Shown piece by piece: positions 45,166 to 52,713 of a DNA stretch of 64,000 bases. A program made the position numbers and the translations under genes. The DNA is from Saccharibacillus alkalitolerans. Lineage in GTDB: Bacteria; Bacillota; Bacilli; Paenibacillales; Paenibacillaceae. The notes beneath the pieces were generated by a model. It saw only the letters and a program-made list of their open reading frames with translations. It was not told the origin of the DNA and made no database searches. Position 1 is the stretch's first letter. Each line of letters starts with the position of its first letter. The stretch spans positions 1 through 64,000 of the forward strand of contig NZ_JAAFGS010000013.1 of NCBI RefSeq assembly GCF_011090185.1, written 5' to 3'.

Positions 45166-46497
45166 TTGAAAAAGCAAACGTTAATCAGCGTAATCGTCAG
45201 CGCCGCCGTGCTGCTCGCCGGCTCCGCCGGCTCTTATGCCATCCATCGAAGTTATTCCGTACACGGCGGCGAAGGCCCGCTGCTGGCGGAAGTTTCCACC
45301 GGCGGCGCCAAGACCGCTTCGAGGGAGCCCGGAAGCTTGCCCGTATCGGGCGGAAGCGGGGCGGGCGGCACGGGGAAAGACGCTTCCGGCAGCTCTCCCG
45401 AAAAAGCCGCGCCGAACGGAGAAAGTACGGGCGGCGAACCGTCCTCCGAAGAGCGGACGCTAAAAGACATCATTTCCTCCGTCGGCGAGAAGGTCGTGAT
45501 GATCGAGACGTCCGACGGGTCGATCGGCTCGGGCTTTTTGTACAACGACCGCGGCGACATTCTGACCAACGCCCACGTCGTGTCCGGCTTCAAGGATGTG
45601 ACCGTCACGACGTCCGGGTCCGAAGACATGGAGGGCACGGTGATCGGCATCGGCGAAGAGACCGACGTGGCCGTCGTCCGGGTGGCCGGCCTGGAGGGAG
45701 TAGAACCGCTGGAAATGAAACTCGATGCGGAAGCGGAGATCGGCGACGAAGTGCTGGCGCTGGGCAGTCCGCTCGGTCTGCAAAATACGGTAACGACGGG
45801 TATCGTCAGCGGCGTCGATCGGACTTTCGACATCGCGCCTTATTATTATGAAGGGTTGTACCAGATTTCGGCCCCGATCGCGCCCGGCAACAGCGGAGGA
45901 CCGCTCGTCGATCGCGCGACGGGACGGGTGCTGGGGATCAACTCGGCCGTAACGGACGAAGGGGGCATCGGGTTCAGCATCCCGGTCGTCAGCATCGTCG
46001 ACGCGGCGCGGGAGTGGTCGAAGAAGCCGATGGACGTGCTGCCGGATCCGGATTACGGCTATGATGCGTTCGGCAATCCGGAAGGCGGCGATGCGGAAGC
46101 GTACGGCGACGACTACGCGTACGGCGACGACGACTACGGCGGTGCGACCGAGCTGGAATATGCGGCAGAGGACGTACTGTACGCCTTTTACGATGCGGTG
46201 TCCTTGAAAGACTACCGGAGCGCTTACGGGCTGCTGGGCGAAAAGTGGAAGAACAGGCAGGCCTATGAGAAATTCGCGGGCGGTTATAAGGACACGCTGG
46301 GCGTCTACCTCGATTACTGCGTCGGCGTCGAGAACGCGGACGGCACCGTCAGCGTGTACGTGTCGATTACGGCCGACGAGCGCAGCGAAGAAGGAGCCGC
46401 GGCCGAGGTGTACGATCTGGTGTATCAGGTCGGGTACGAAGAAGGAGCAGCTTCGGACACGCTCAAAATTCTAAGCGGCAAATCGCAGTACGAGTAA
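45166..46497 (+). CDS. Membrane-anchored trypsin-like serine protease (S1C, HtrA-like, no PDZ) with NTF2-like tail
   Basis: 443 residues. N-terminal signal anchor (I-S-V-I-V-S-A-A-V-L-L-A-G), Ser/Gly-rich linker, then a chymotrypsin fold with the triad H137 (T-N-A-H-V-V), D167 (T-D-V-A-V-V) and S243 (G-N-S-G-G-P). Instead of a PDZ domain it has an acidic Gly/Tyr/Asp linker and a C-terminal domain of about 105 residues that reads like an NTF2/DUF4878-type fold (Y-A-F-Y-D-A-V-S-L-K-D-Y-R-S-A-Y). Expected outside the membrane as a quality-control or signalling protease. Start TTG at 45166 with GGGGGGG 5 nt upstream. Confidence 0.87.
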   Translation: MKKQTLISVIVSAAVLLAGSAGSYAIHRSYSVHGGEGPLLAEVSTGGAKTASREPGSLPVSGGSGAGGTGKDASGSSPEKAAPNGESTGGEPSSEERTLKDIISSVGEKVVMIETSDGSIGSGFLYNDRGDILTNAHVVSGFKDVTVTTSGSEDMEGTVIGIGEETDVAVVRVAGLEGVEPLEMKLDAEAEIGDEVLALGSPLGLQNTVTTGIVSGVDRTFDIAPYYYEGLYQISAPIAPGNSGGPLVDRATGRVLGINSAVTDEGGIGFSIPVVSIVDAAREWSKKPMDVLPDPDYGYDAFGNPEGGDAEAYGDDYAYGDDDYGGATELEYAAEDVLYAFYDAVSLKDYRSAYGLLGEKWKNRQAYEKFAGGYKDTLGVYLDYCVGVENADGTVSVYVSITADERSEEGAAAEVYDLVYQVGYEEGAASDTLKILSGKSQYE

Positions 46498-46569
46498 GAA
46501 CGAATCGTCCGGGCCTTTTTGGCGAAAAACAAGGGTGCGAAGAAAAGCGACAACCGAGGAGGCGTAACC

Positions 46570-46848
46570 ATGGCAAATATCGAGCAGAAAGAAAACGGCT
46601 TCGTCATGATCGAAGACGGACAGGAGGTCGGGAAAGTCACGTACATGCCCAGCGAGGATGGCGTCCTGATGATCGACCATACCTTTGTGGCGGAGTCCAT
46701 GCGCGGGCGCAAAGCCGGCGAGCAGCTGGTGGAACGCGTGGTGGAGCTGGCGCGGGAAAAGGGAGCGAAAATCGATCCGGTCTGTCCGTTTGCCGCCGCC
46801 TTGTTCGAACGCAAGGAAGCGTATGCGGATGTGTGGCAGAAAGATTAA
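46570..46848 (+). CDS. GNAT-family N-acetyltransferase, YjdJ type
   Basis: 92 residues, a minimal GNAT domain. It has V-M-I-E-D-G-Q-E-V-G-K-V-T-Y, I-D-H-T-F-V, and the acetyl-CoA loop region R-G-R-K-A-G-E-Q-L-V, then C-P-F-A. Such short YjdJ-like proteins have unknown acceptors. The start at 46570 has GAGGAGG 7 nt upstream; the earlier ATG at 46519 has none. Confidence 0.85.
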   Translation: MANIEQKENGFVMIEDGQEVGKVTYMPSEDGVLMIDHTFVAESMRGRKAGEQLVERVVELAREKGAKIDPVCPFAAALFERKEAYADVWQKD

Positions 46849-46894
46849 GTCGGTCGAGATCCGGCGGTATCCGCGTTCGAAGGAAAGCCGAAGC

Positions 46895-46937
46895 AAGTCC
46901 CGAAGCCGCGTCCCTGCGGTGCTTCGGGACTTTTTTT
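46895..46937 (+). terminator. Terminator of the GNAT gene
   Basis: AAGTCCCGAAGC pairs with GCTTCGGGACTT, followed by T7 in total at the 3' side. Loop of about 13 nt. Confidence 0.88.
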
Positions 46938-46989
46938 GCGCATGCGCCAGGCAGTGACGAAATGTTCACAATTTAAATTGCGAACAATG

Positions 46990-47027
46990 TTGACATTGTA
47001 TTTTTAATAGAATACAATTATATTGTA
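46990..47027 (+). promoter_or_regulatory. ohr promoter with OhrR-type operator
   Basis: -35 TTGACA (46990-46995), 17-bp spacer, -10 TACAAT (47013-47018). The -10 is the left arm of TACAATTATATTGTA (47013-47027), a palindrome with 6-bp arms of the OhrR operator type (TACAATT...ATTGTA). Peroxide-oxidised OhrR would release it. Confidence 0.8.
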
Positions 47028-47085
47028 AGCAATTGAAATGCGGTTTTAACCGCCTACATTCAAAAGCGAAAAGGAGAGTATTCAA

Positions 47086-47508
47086 ATGAGCGCATTGTAC
47101 ACCGCAACAGCAACGGCAGTAGGGGGACGCGACGGCAAGGTCACTTCTTCGGACGGGATCATCGATATCAGCCTGAAAACGCCGAAGGGTCTTGGCGGTC
47201 CCGGCGGCGACGGAACGAACCCGGAACAGCTCTTCGCGGCCGGCTACTCGGCCTGCTTCGACAGCGCGCTGAACATGGTAATCCGCATGCAGCGCATGAA
47301 AGAAGTCACGGGCACCAGCGTTACGGGCGACGTGTCGATTCTTAAAGATACGGCCGACAACGGCTTCAAGCTTGAAGTGACGCTGAACGTCAGCATCCAA
47401 GGGGTAGACGCGGAAACGGCCCATAAGCTGGTGGAAGCGGCTCACCAAGTATGCCCTTACTCCAAAGCGACCCGCGGCAACATTGATGTGACTTTGAATA
47501 TCGTCTAA
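47086..47508 (+). CDS. ohrA: Organic hydroperoxide resistance protein (Ohr/OsmC family)
   Basis: 140 residues, the usual Ohr length. Thiol peroxidase that reduces organic hydroperoxides with reactive C57 (Y-S-A-C-F) and resolving C123 (Q-V-C-P-Y-S-K-A-T-R-G-N), plus the N-terminal Y-T-A-T-A-T-A-V-G-G-R-D-G. Cytoplasmic homodimer. AAAAGGAG precedes the ATG. Controlled by the OhrR-type operator at 47013; no ohrR gene is in this window. Confidence 0.95.
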   Translation: MSALYTATATAVGGRDGKVTSSDGIIDISLKTPKGLGGPGGDGTNPEQLFAAGYSACFDSALNMVIRMQRMKEVTGTSVTGDVSILKDTADNGFKLEVTLNVSIQGVDAETAHKLVEAAHQVCPYSKATRGNIDVTLNIV

Positions 47509-47635
47509 GCTTATTTCATACCAGGCGCTCGCGCGCCGAAGCCGAACGGCGGAGCTCCGAGCTGTACGGAGCCGGCCGCCGCCGGACACAGGAAGCGGGG
47601 GACCCTATCGTTCCGGCCCCGCGGGAGGGCGACGC

Positions 47636-48250
47636 ATGAGACAGAACATTCTTTCTTATCAAGCATACACCCAGTGGGAGACCGGCATCCGGTCTCCCGC
47701 TTCCGCATGCGGTCCTGCGGCCATTGCCGGACTAGTACGCTACTGGGAAGAACGTCTGCCGAAAAGGGAAGGCTCTTCTTTCGCTCCTCTGCCGGCCGAC
47801 CCGGCCCAAGCGGTCAACGAGATGTATAGGGCCTGCGGCGGAACGCCGCTCGGGATGAGCGCCCCCGTGCTCGCGCTGGGGCTGCGCCGGCAGCTGAACG
47901 CGAGGCTGCGCGGGCTCGGGCTGACGGCACGGGCATCGACGCCGCGTCTAAAAAGCTTCGAAGCTTATCGACGCGAGATCGACGAAGGCCGTCCGGTCGC
48001 GGTCAAATTCGACAAATGGTTCTCGCTCCGCTGGCTCGAACGCCCGGCGTTCGACTATCATTGGACGGTCGGATGCGGCTACCGGATCGAGGACGACGGA
48101 ACGCAGCTGCTGATCGTCCACGATGCGGGTACCCGCTTCAAGGACGGAACGTATACCGAGAGCCGCGAACGGCGAATCGAATACGCGCCGCATCGGGCCG
48201 TACTGACCCTGGTGGCCCTTCGCGCCTGTGCGGACAGGCTTTATGAATAG
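47636..48250 (+). CDS. C39-like (papain-fold) cysteine peptidase-like protein
   Basis: 204 residues without a signal peptide. The possible catalytic pair is C25 in S-A-C-G-P-A-A and H142 in D-Y-H-W-T-V-G-C-G-Y, followed by V-H-D-A-G, as in the C39_2 peptidase-like family. The N-terminal Q-x-x-x-C-G-P shape is typical. Substrate unknown; it has no transporter or bacteriocin neighbour. GGGAGGG precedes the ATG by 7 nt. Confidence 0.72.
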   Translation: MRQNILSYQAYTQWETGIRSPASACGPAAIAGLVRYWEERLPKREGSSFAPLPADPAQAVNEMYRACGGTPLGMSAPVLALGLRRQLNARLRGLGLTARASTPRLKSFEAYRREIDEGRPVAVKFDKWFSLRWLERPAFDYHWTVGCGYRIEDDGTQLLIVHDAGTRFKDGTYTESRERRIEYAPHRAVLTLVALRACADRLYE

Positions 48251-48258
48251 ATGGACGA

Positions 48259-48286
48259 AAAGCCCCTCCCGAGCCGGGAGGGGCTT
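48259..48286. terminator. Bidirectional terminator between convergent genes
   Basis: AAAGCCCCTCCC / GGGAGGGGCTTT, perfect 12-bp stem with loop GAGC(C). Confidence 0.75.
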
Positions 48287-48304
48287 TCGCGTCATGTCCG
48301 AATG

Positions 48305-49243
48305 TTACTTGCCGGAAGTGCCGGCGGTGCTTTCGGCCGCGTCTTCGCTTTTGGCGGAGGCATCGGCTGTCGCTTCGGCGGGAACGGCGATCTCGCTGAC
48401 CGCGTTCTGTTCGGAGTAGACGTCGTCCGAACTGCCGGTGATATGAATCTGCTGCTCGTTTACGTCCAGCGTCGTGTCGAGCTTCATGCTGGAAGAGGTC
48501 AGCTGGTGCGTTTTCTTGTCGATGACCAGGCTGTAGTTCACCTTGCCTTCGGAACCGGTTTTGACCAGCGAAGAGAGCTGCGCGGATTGCGCCGAATCGC
48601 CGAGCTGGCGGGTCAGGGCGTCTTCGATCAAAGCCGCGGCCTGTTCGCCGCTCGCTTCGAACGTCAGCGTGTAGCCGTTGTCGTCCTCGGCAAGCTTAAG
48701 ACTGTCCTTATAGGCGCTCAGCTTTTCAAGCAGCGGAGCCGGATCGAGCATGTCCGTCTCGATCGCCGGACTCTCGTCGGCGTTCGCGAGGCTTTGCGTC
48801 GTCCAGACGCCGGAAGCGTCTTTGGTGTACAGTTCGTCGCCCGCCGCGTAAATTTCGATCGAGCCTTGTTGGCCCTGCGCGAGCGTATCGATCTTCAAGC
48901 CGTACTGGACTTCCGGTTTGGCGATGACGCCGCCGGAGATGTCGATCGCCGTTTGCACCGGGTCGGGAGCTTTCGCGCCCTCTTCCGCGGCGGGCTGTTC
49001 GACGGTGTAATTCGTTTTCGATTCGATGTTGTAGCTTTCCAGCGCCTTGGCCTGCTCGAGTGCCGTGTCATAGACCGAAGCGGCCGATTGCGTCGTTTCG
49101 CCCGAAGGCTTGGCGTCTTTGCCGGTTTCCTGCGTCCCGCTGTCCGACGTGCAGGCAGCCGAAAGCAGCAGCAGCGACAGGGCGCTCATTTTTAACGTGT
49201 TGATCAGGTAATGCCGATTGCGGTTTCCTTTTGCCGAGTACAT
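48305..49243 (-). CDS. Putative lipoprotein, DUF6612-like
   Basis: 312 residues. A long basic N-region, hydrophobic core and lipobox L-S-A-A-C (Cys 31), then a Ser/Thr/Glu linker. The mature domain resembles LppX/DUF6612-type lipid-carrier folds: Y-N-I-E-S-K-T-N-Y-T-V at the start, I-Y-A-A-G-D-E-L-Y-T-K-D-A-S-G-V-W in the middle and V-I-D-K-K-T-H-Q-L-T-S-S-S-M-K-L at the end. It ends in a low-complexity Ala/Glu/Ser tail. AAAGGGG precedes the ATG. Divergent from the DUF420 gene; function unknown. Confidence 0.75.
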   Translation of the reverse strand: MYSAKGNRNRHYLINTLKMSALSLLLLSAACTSDSGTQETGKDAKPSGETTQSAASVYDTALEQAKALESYNIESKTNYTVEQPAAEEGAKAPDPVQTAIDISGGVIAKPEVQYGLKIDTLAQGQQGSIEIYAAGDELYTKDASGVWTTQSLANADESPAIETDMLDPAPLLEKLSAYKDSLKLAEDDNGYTLTFEASGEQAAALIEDALTRQLGDSAQSAQLSSLVKTGSEGKVNYSLVIDKKTHQLTSSSMKLDTTLDVNEQQIHITGSSDDVYSEQNAVSEIAVPAEATADASAKSEDAAESTAGTSGK

Positions 49244-49414
49244 GATGATCCCCTTTCGACTTGTGCGATACTTATTACCTTACCATTTTAGTCTTGTGAA
49301 GTAAAAAGTTGATGTCTTTCCGGTTTCGAAAATATTTCAAATTGTTGTCACTTAACATCAAAGCTTTGGCGCGATATAATAGTTAACGACAAATTTTAAG
49401 GAGAATACGCCCTT

Positions 49415-49978
49415 ATGAGCTCACCCAAGGAAAACGAGAATTACCGTCCGACCACGAACCGAAGCTTCGCCGGACTGATCATTACCGTTTCCGTCGTTGC
49501 GAATATCATTATCCTGCTGCTGTTCTTCTCGCCGATCGGCTACCAGGGCAGCGTGGACTTCAATCTGACTATTTTTCCGCGTCTGAATGCCATCTTCAAC
49601 AGCTTTACGTTTATTTTTCTCGTCTGTGCCCTGATCGCCATCATTCGGAAAAACGTACCGGTGCACAAAGCGTTTATTCTGGCTGCTTTTGCTTCCACCT
49701 TGCTGTTCCTTGTGTCCTACCTGACGTTCCACTATGTCTCGCCGGAGACGGCGAAGTACGGCGGGGAAGGCATCCTGCGTCCGATTTACTTCTTCATCCT
49801 GATCTCGCACAGCATTCTGGCCGCGCTGATCGTTCCGCTGGCGCTGTTCACGCTGGTGTTCGGCTGGACGATGCAGGTGCCGAAGCACCGCAAGATCGCC
49901 CGCTGGACGATGCCGATCTGGCTGTACGTCAGCTTGACGGGCGTCATCGTGTATCTGTTCATGGCTCCGTATTATTGA
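49415..49978 (+). CDS. DUF420 membrane protein (YozB/CtaM type)
   Basis: 187 residues with five membrane helices and conserved histidines (V-H-K-A-F, T-F-H-Y, I-S-H-S-I-L-A, P-K-H-R-K-I-A-R-W-T-M-P-I-W-L-Y). The Staphylococcus aureus relative CtaM is needed for activity of a heme-copper oxidase, so a role in terminal oxidase assembly is likely, though no cytochrome gene is in the window. AAGGAG precedes the ATG. Own terminator follows. Confidence 0.87.
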   Translation: MSSPKENENYRPTTNRSFAGLIITVSVVANIIILLLFFSPIGYQGSVDFNLTIFPRLNAIFNSFTFIFLVCALIAIIRKNVPVHKAFILAAFASTLLFLVSYLTFHYVSPETAKYGGEGILRPIYFFILISHSILAALIVPLALFTLVFGWTMQVPKHRKIARWTMPIWLYVSLTGVIVYLFMAPYY

Positions 49979-50001
49979 GTTCGGCTGTTTCCGAAAAGAA
50001 G

Positions 50002-50035
50002 AAGGCGCATCCGCATAGAGCGGGTGCGCCTTTTT
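50002..50035 (+). terminator. Terminator of the DUF420 gene
   Basis: AAGGCGCATCCG / CGGGTGCGCCTT (one T-G pair), loop CATAGAG, then five T. Confidence 0.88.
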
Positions 50036-50148
50036 GCTGCAGACGGAACCGAAGCGGGCTTTGCGGGGCGTTACATATCCTGCCGGTACGGCTGCCGCCG
50101 TATTTTACAGGGGGTTATCGTTTTTGCGGATCGAATAAATATTTTTTA

Positions 50149-50179
50149 TTGGCCGGTGTCAGGTTCGTTATGGTATAAA
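50149..50179 (+). promoter_or_regulatory. Candidate extended -10 promoter of add
   Basis: TGGTATAAA (50171-50179) is an extended -10. TTGGCC at 50149 is 19 bp upstream, longer than ideal. Confidence 0.45.
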
Positions 50180-50246
50180 ACGTGACAATATCCATACACG
50201 CAAATTCGAAAGCCAAAAAAAAGCCGCGCGAAGAGGAGGAAGTTTT

Positions 50247-51332
50247 ATGCTGGATAACCGTTTGCCGGAACTGCTCCGCATGCTGCCGAAAGTCGACCTG
50301 CATCTGCACTTGGATGGGAGCATTCGGGCATCGACGCTGTGGGAGATCGCGGCGCAGCAGGGTGTGAAGCTCCCTGCCGCCCGCGCCGAAGAACTCGTTC
50401 CTTTCATGAAGGTGACGGGAGAATGCGGAAGTTTGCTGGAATATTTGGGGAAATTCGATTTTGTGGCAGGTTTCCTTCATAAAACGGACGTGCTGGAGCG
50501 GATCGCCTACGAAGTGGTGGAGCAGGCGTCCGAGCAGAACTGCCGGTATATCGAAGTCCGTTTCGGACCGCAGCTCCACCGCTCGGAGGGCCTGACCTGC
50601 GAAGAAGTGATCGACGCCGTGCTGCGCGGGCTGCGGCGGGGGGAAGAAGAATTCGGCGTAATGGCCCGCGGCATCGCCGCGTGCCTGCGTCACCACTCTC
50701 CGCACAAAAACATGGAAGTGATCGCGGCGGCGGCCGCTTTTAAAGACAGCGGAATGGTCGCGGTCGACCTGGCCGGTCCCGAAGCGGCTTTCCCGGCTTA
50801 CCTGCATCGCGCCGTATTCGAATACGCGCAGCTGCTGGACATGCCGGTGACGATCCATGCGGGCGAAGCGGGAGGAGCCGAAAATATCCACGAAGCGGTG
50901 ACCCGGCTGGGAGCGACGCGAATCGGACACGGCGTCCGGCTGCGGGAAGATCCGAAGGTGATGGAACTGGTGCGCGCCCGGAACATCGTACTGGAGATGT
51001 GCCCGATCAGCAATTATCAGACGAAAGCGATGGACAGCTGGGAGACGTACCCGATTCGCGAATATTTCGATGCGGGTCTGCGGCTGACGATCAACACCGA
51101 CAACTTGACCGTATCCGATACTTCGCTGGTCGACGAATACAGGGTGCTGACGGACAAGTTCGGTTTCACGCTGCCGGAGATCGGCACGCTGATTCTGAAC
51201 GGCGTCGAAGCGGCGTTTTTGCGGCCCGAGGAAAAAGCGCGTTTGCGCGCGGAATTCATGAGCGGTTTTGCCGCGGCGGGCTTGACGCCTTCCGACATGC
51301 CCGCTTCCCGATCCGCTTCCGCGGCCGGCTGA
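50247..51332 (+). CDS. add: Adenosine deaminase
   Basis: 361 residues. Deaminates adenosine or deoxyadenosine to inosine; cytoplasmic purine salvage. Amidohydrolase barrel with zinc ligands H19 and H21 in D-L-H-L-H-L-D-G-S, H-A-G-E-A (ligand His and catalytic Glu), G-H-G-V-R-L, and I-N-T-D-N carrying the last zinc Asp. The motif is T-D-N, not T-D-D, as in other Firmicute enzymes. GAGGAGGAAG precedes the ATG. Monocistronic. Confidence 0.93.
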   Translation: MLDNRLPELLRMLPKVDLHLHLDGSIRASTLWEIAAQQGVKLPAARAEELVPFMKVTGECGSLLEYLGKFDFVAGFLHKTDVLERIAYEVVEQASEQNCRYIEVRFGPQLHRSEGLTCEEVIDAVLRGLRRGEEEFGVMARGIAACLRHHSPHKNMEVIAAAAAFKDSGMVAVDLAGPEAAFPAYLHRAVFEYAQLLDMPVTIHAGEAGGAENIHEAVTRLGATRIGHGVRLREDPKVMELVRARNIVLEMCPISNYQTKAMDSWETYPIREYFDAGLRLTINTDNLTVSDTSLVDEYRVLTDKFGFTLPEIGTLILNGVEAAFLRPEEKARLRAEFMSGFAAAGLTPSDMPASRSASAAG

Positions 51333-51450
51333 TAAAAAGGAGTCACAAGCGGAGAAAAATCACATTGAAGCGCTTTCTTATTGGTGTAGACTGAAGGTGA
51401 CGACAGTCGGCTTGAACAAGCTTTACACATCAATAAGGAGGCGCTTTGTC

Positions 51451-51975
51451 ATGGTCAGACGGAAATGGCGCAAGCGGGCGAAACGGAAGACGATTCTGCT
51501 GGGGCTGGTCGGGATGATAATGCTGTCGGGTTGTTCGACGGTGCGGGAAACGATGGCGCAGCTGCAGATTTACGGCAGCAACGAACTGATCGCGCAGGAC
51601 GGCGACAGCTACAGTTACCGCTCGAGAGAAGGAGCGGCGGATCCGGAAGGAGCCGTGCTCGATTTCAGGCAGTTCTCGGGCAAACAGACGCTATGGACGG
51701 TAAATGCGGCAGAAGCATCGCGGGTGACGCTCGACCTAGAAATGGGCATCGATAACGGCAAATGCAAGCTTGTTCACGTGCGGCCCGACGGCGAGGTAGT
51801 CAAGCTGGCCGATTCTTCCGCTGCGGGCGGAACGCTTACCCTTGATCTGCCGGAAGGCGAGAACGTCATCAAGTTGGTAGGCAAAAAAGCGTACGGCAGC
51901 CTCAAAGCGGAGTTCGGCGACTCGGGAACGGCACGAATCAGTACGGCGGACGGAAAGCTGACGCTGTCGGAGTGA
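51451..51975 (+). CDS. Putative small lipoprotein of unknown function
   Basis: 174 residues. Strongly basic N-region (R-R-K-W-R-K-R-A-K-R-K), hydrophobic stretch and lipobox M-L-S-G-C (Cys near 31). The mature part of about 140 residues is beta-rich (V-T-L-D-L-E-M, C-K-L-V-H-V-R-P-D-G-E-V-V-K-L, T-L-T-L-D-L-P-E-G-E-N-V-I-K-L-V-G), suggesting a jelly-roll or immunoglobulin-like sandwich. The ATG at 51451 has AAGGAGG upstream. A small membrane protein gene follows at 54 nt. Confidence 0.75.
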   Translation: MVRRKWRKRAKRKTILLGLVGMIMLSGCSTVRETMAQLQIYGSNELIAQDGDSYSYRSREGAADPEGAVLDFRQFSGKQTLWTVNAAEASRVTLDLEMGIDNGKCKLVHVRPDGEVVKLADSSAAGGTLTLDLPEGENVIKLVGKKAYGSLKAEFGDSGTARISTADGKLTLSE

Positions 51976-52028
51976 GCGTGACCGGGCATCGGATAGATGT
52001 TATCATTCAGATGAAAGGAGGGGGTTTT

Positions 52029-52205
52029 ATGCTTCCCGGCAATCTGAACAATTCGGAAGAAGAAGCCGCAAGGCAAAAAGCGCAGCACGCCTGGAAAGAA
52101 ACGGGGCGTTCCTCGATCAAGGAGACGGTAATCGTAGGACTCGTGCTTGCCGTCGTATTTTTTCTGATTTTTTACGGAATCGCTTATTTCAGGACACATG
52201 GATAA
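52029..52205 (+). CDS. 58-residue single-pass membrane protein
   Basis: A soluble, charged N-terminal half (S-E-E-E-A-A-R-Q-K-A-Q-H-A-W-K-E) is followed by one membrane helix (T-V-I-V-G-L-V-L-A-V-V-F-F-L-I-F-Y-G-I-A-Y-F, about 32-53). AAAGGAGG lies about 9 nt before the ATG, which decides this start over the longer open frame from 51972. Probably cotranscribed with the lipoprotein gene upstream. Function unknown. Confidence 0.65.
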   Translation: MLPGNLNNSEEEAARQKAQHAWKETGRSSIKETVIVGLVLAVVFFLIFYGIAYFRTHG

Positions 52206-52234
52206 ACAGGAAAACCCGGCTCTGCGAAACGACA

Positions 52235-52273
52235 AAAAACCGGAACTCTCCAAACGGAGGATTCCGGTCTTTT
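52235..52273 (+). terminator. Terminator after the small membrane protein gene
   Basis: ACCGGAACTCTCC pairs imperfectly with GGAGGATTCCGGT, loop AAAC, then CTTTT. Confidence 0.65.
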
Positions 52274-52316
52274 GGTCGTGCCGGGGGTTTCCCGTCGAGC
52301 GGGAACCGGCTTTTTA

Positions 52317-52466
52317 TCAGGCTTTCGCCGATTCAAAACGCGAGATGCGTTCAAGTTTGCGCTTAATTTCCTTCTGCCATTTCTTGTCGCCGACCTGAAC
52401 GGCCACATTCAGCAGAACCAGATAATCGTCGAGGGTAAGGTTTACTCTGGAAGTCGATGGTTGCAT
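52317..52466 (-). CDS. 49-residue basic protein behind a Fur box
   Basis: Translating the minus strand from ATG 52466 gives M-Q-P-S-T-S-R-V-N-L-T-L-D-D-Y-L-V-L-L-N and so on to ...E-R-I-S-R-F-E-S-A-K-A, stop TGA at 52319-52317. AAAGGAG lies upstream (spacing about 11). It has ten Lys/Arg against six Asp/Glu and looks like two helices (L-D-D-Y-L-V-L-L-N-V-A-V-Q-V-G-D and W-Q-K-E-I-K-R-K-L-E-R-I-S-R-F). The promoter TTGCAT-16-GATAAT is followed by a perfect 7-1-7 Fur box. It does not resemble FbpA, FbpB or FbpC in sequence as I recall them, but shares their size, charge and control. Function unknown. Confidence 0.72.
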   Translation of the reverse strand: MQPSTSRVNLTLDDYLVLLNVAVQVGDKKWQKEIKRKLERISRFESAKA

Positions 52467-52507
52467 ACGATTTTGTTCTCCTTTGATGTAAAGTCACCAT
52501 GCAGGAA

Positions 52508-52522
52508 TGATAATCATTATCA
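52508..52522. promoter_or_regulatory. Fur box
   Basis: TGATAATCATTATCA is a perfect match to the 7-1-7 Fur consensus TGATAATNATTATCA. It lies 41 nt upstream of the 49-codon gene and just downstream of that gene's -10; the next plus-strand gene is 190 nt away. Confidence 0.88.
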
Positions 52523-52538
52523 TGCTTCTCTAACTCCT

Positions 52539-52566
52539 ATTATCCATATTTTCGAACAGAATGCAA
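52539..52566 (-). promoter_or_regulatory. Promoter of the Fur-controlled small gene
   Basis: On the minus strand: -35 TTGCAT (52566-52561), 16-bp spacer, -10 GATAAT (52544-52539). The Fur box begins about 17 nt after the -10. Confidence 0.5.
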
Positions 52567-52713
52567 CGAGCAAACCCGAAAAAGCACACAGGAACCGCAA
52601 TTTCGAGCCGCTTTATTCAAATTTCAGACAATAATGCTTTTAAATCATAACGGAAAGGACTTGAACGACGTTTATCAACCAAAGCCTGCAAGGAAAAGGA
52701 GGAAGCCGACGGA

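Noticed and set aside
47530-47590. Hairpin after ohr as terminator
   Set aside because: CGGCGG/CCGCCG and CTCCG/CGGAG arms can pair, but no T tract follows.
49979-50246. Purine riboswitch or PurR box before add
   Set aside because: CGAA and TTCG elements exist but with wrong spacing for PurR, and no purine-aptamer core could be made out.
51365-51380. cre-like TTGAAGCGCTTTCT before the lipoprotein at 51451
   Set aside because: It matches 12 of 14 positions, but the mismatches include the conserved G of the TG step and the closing A, and the gene has no sugar-related context.
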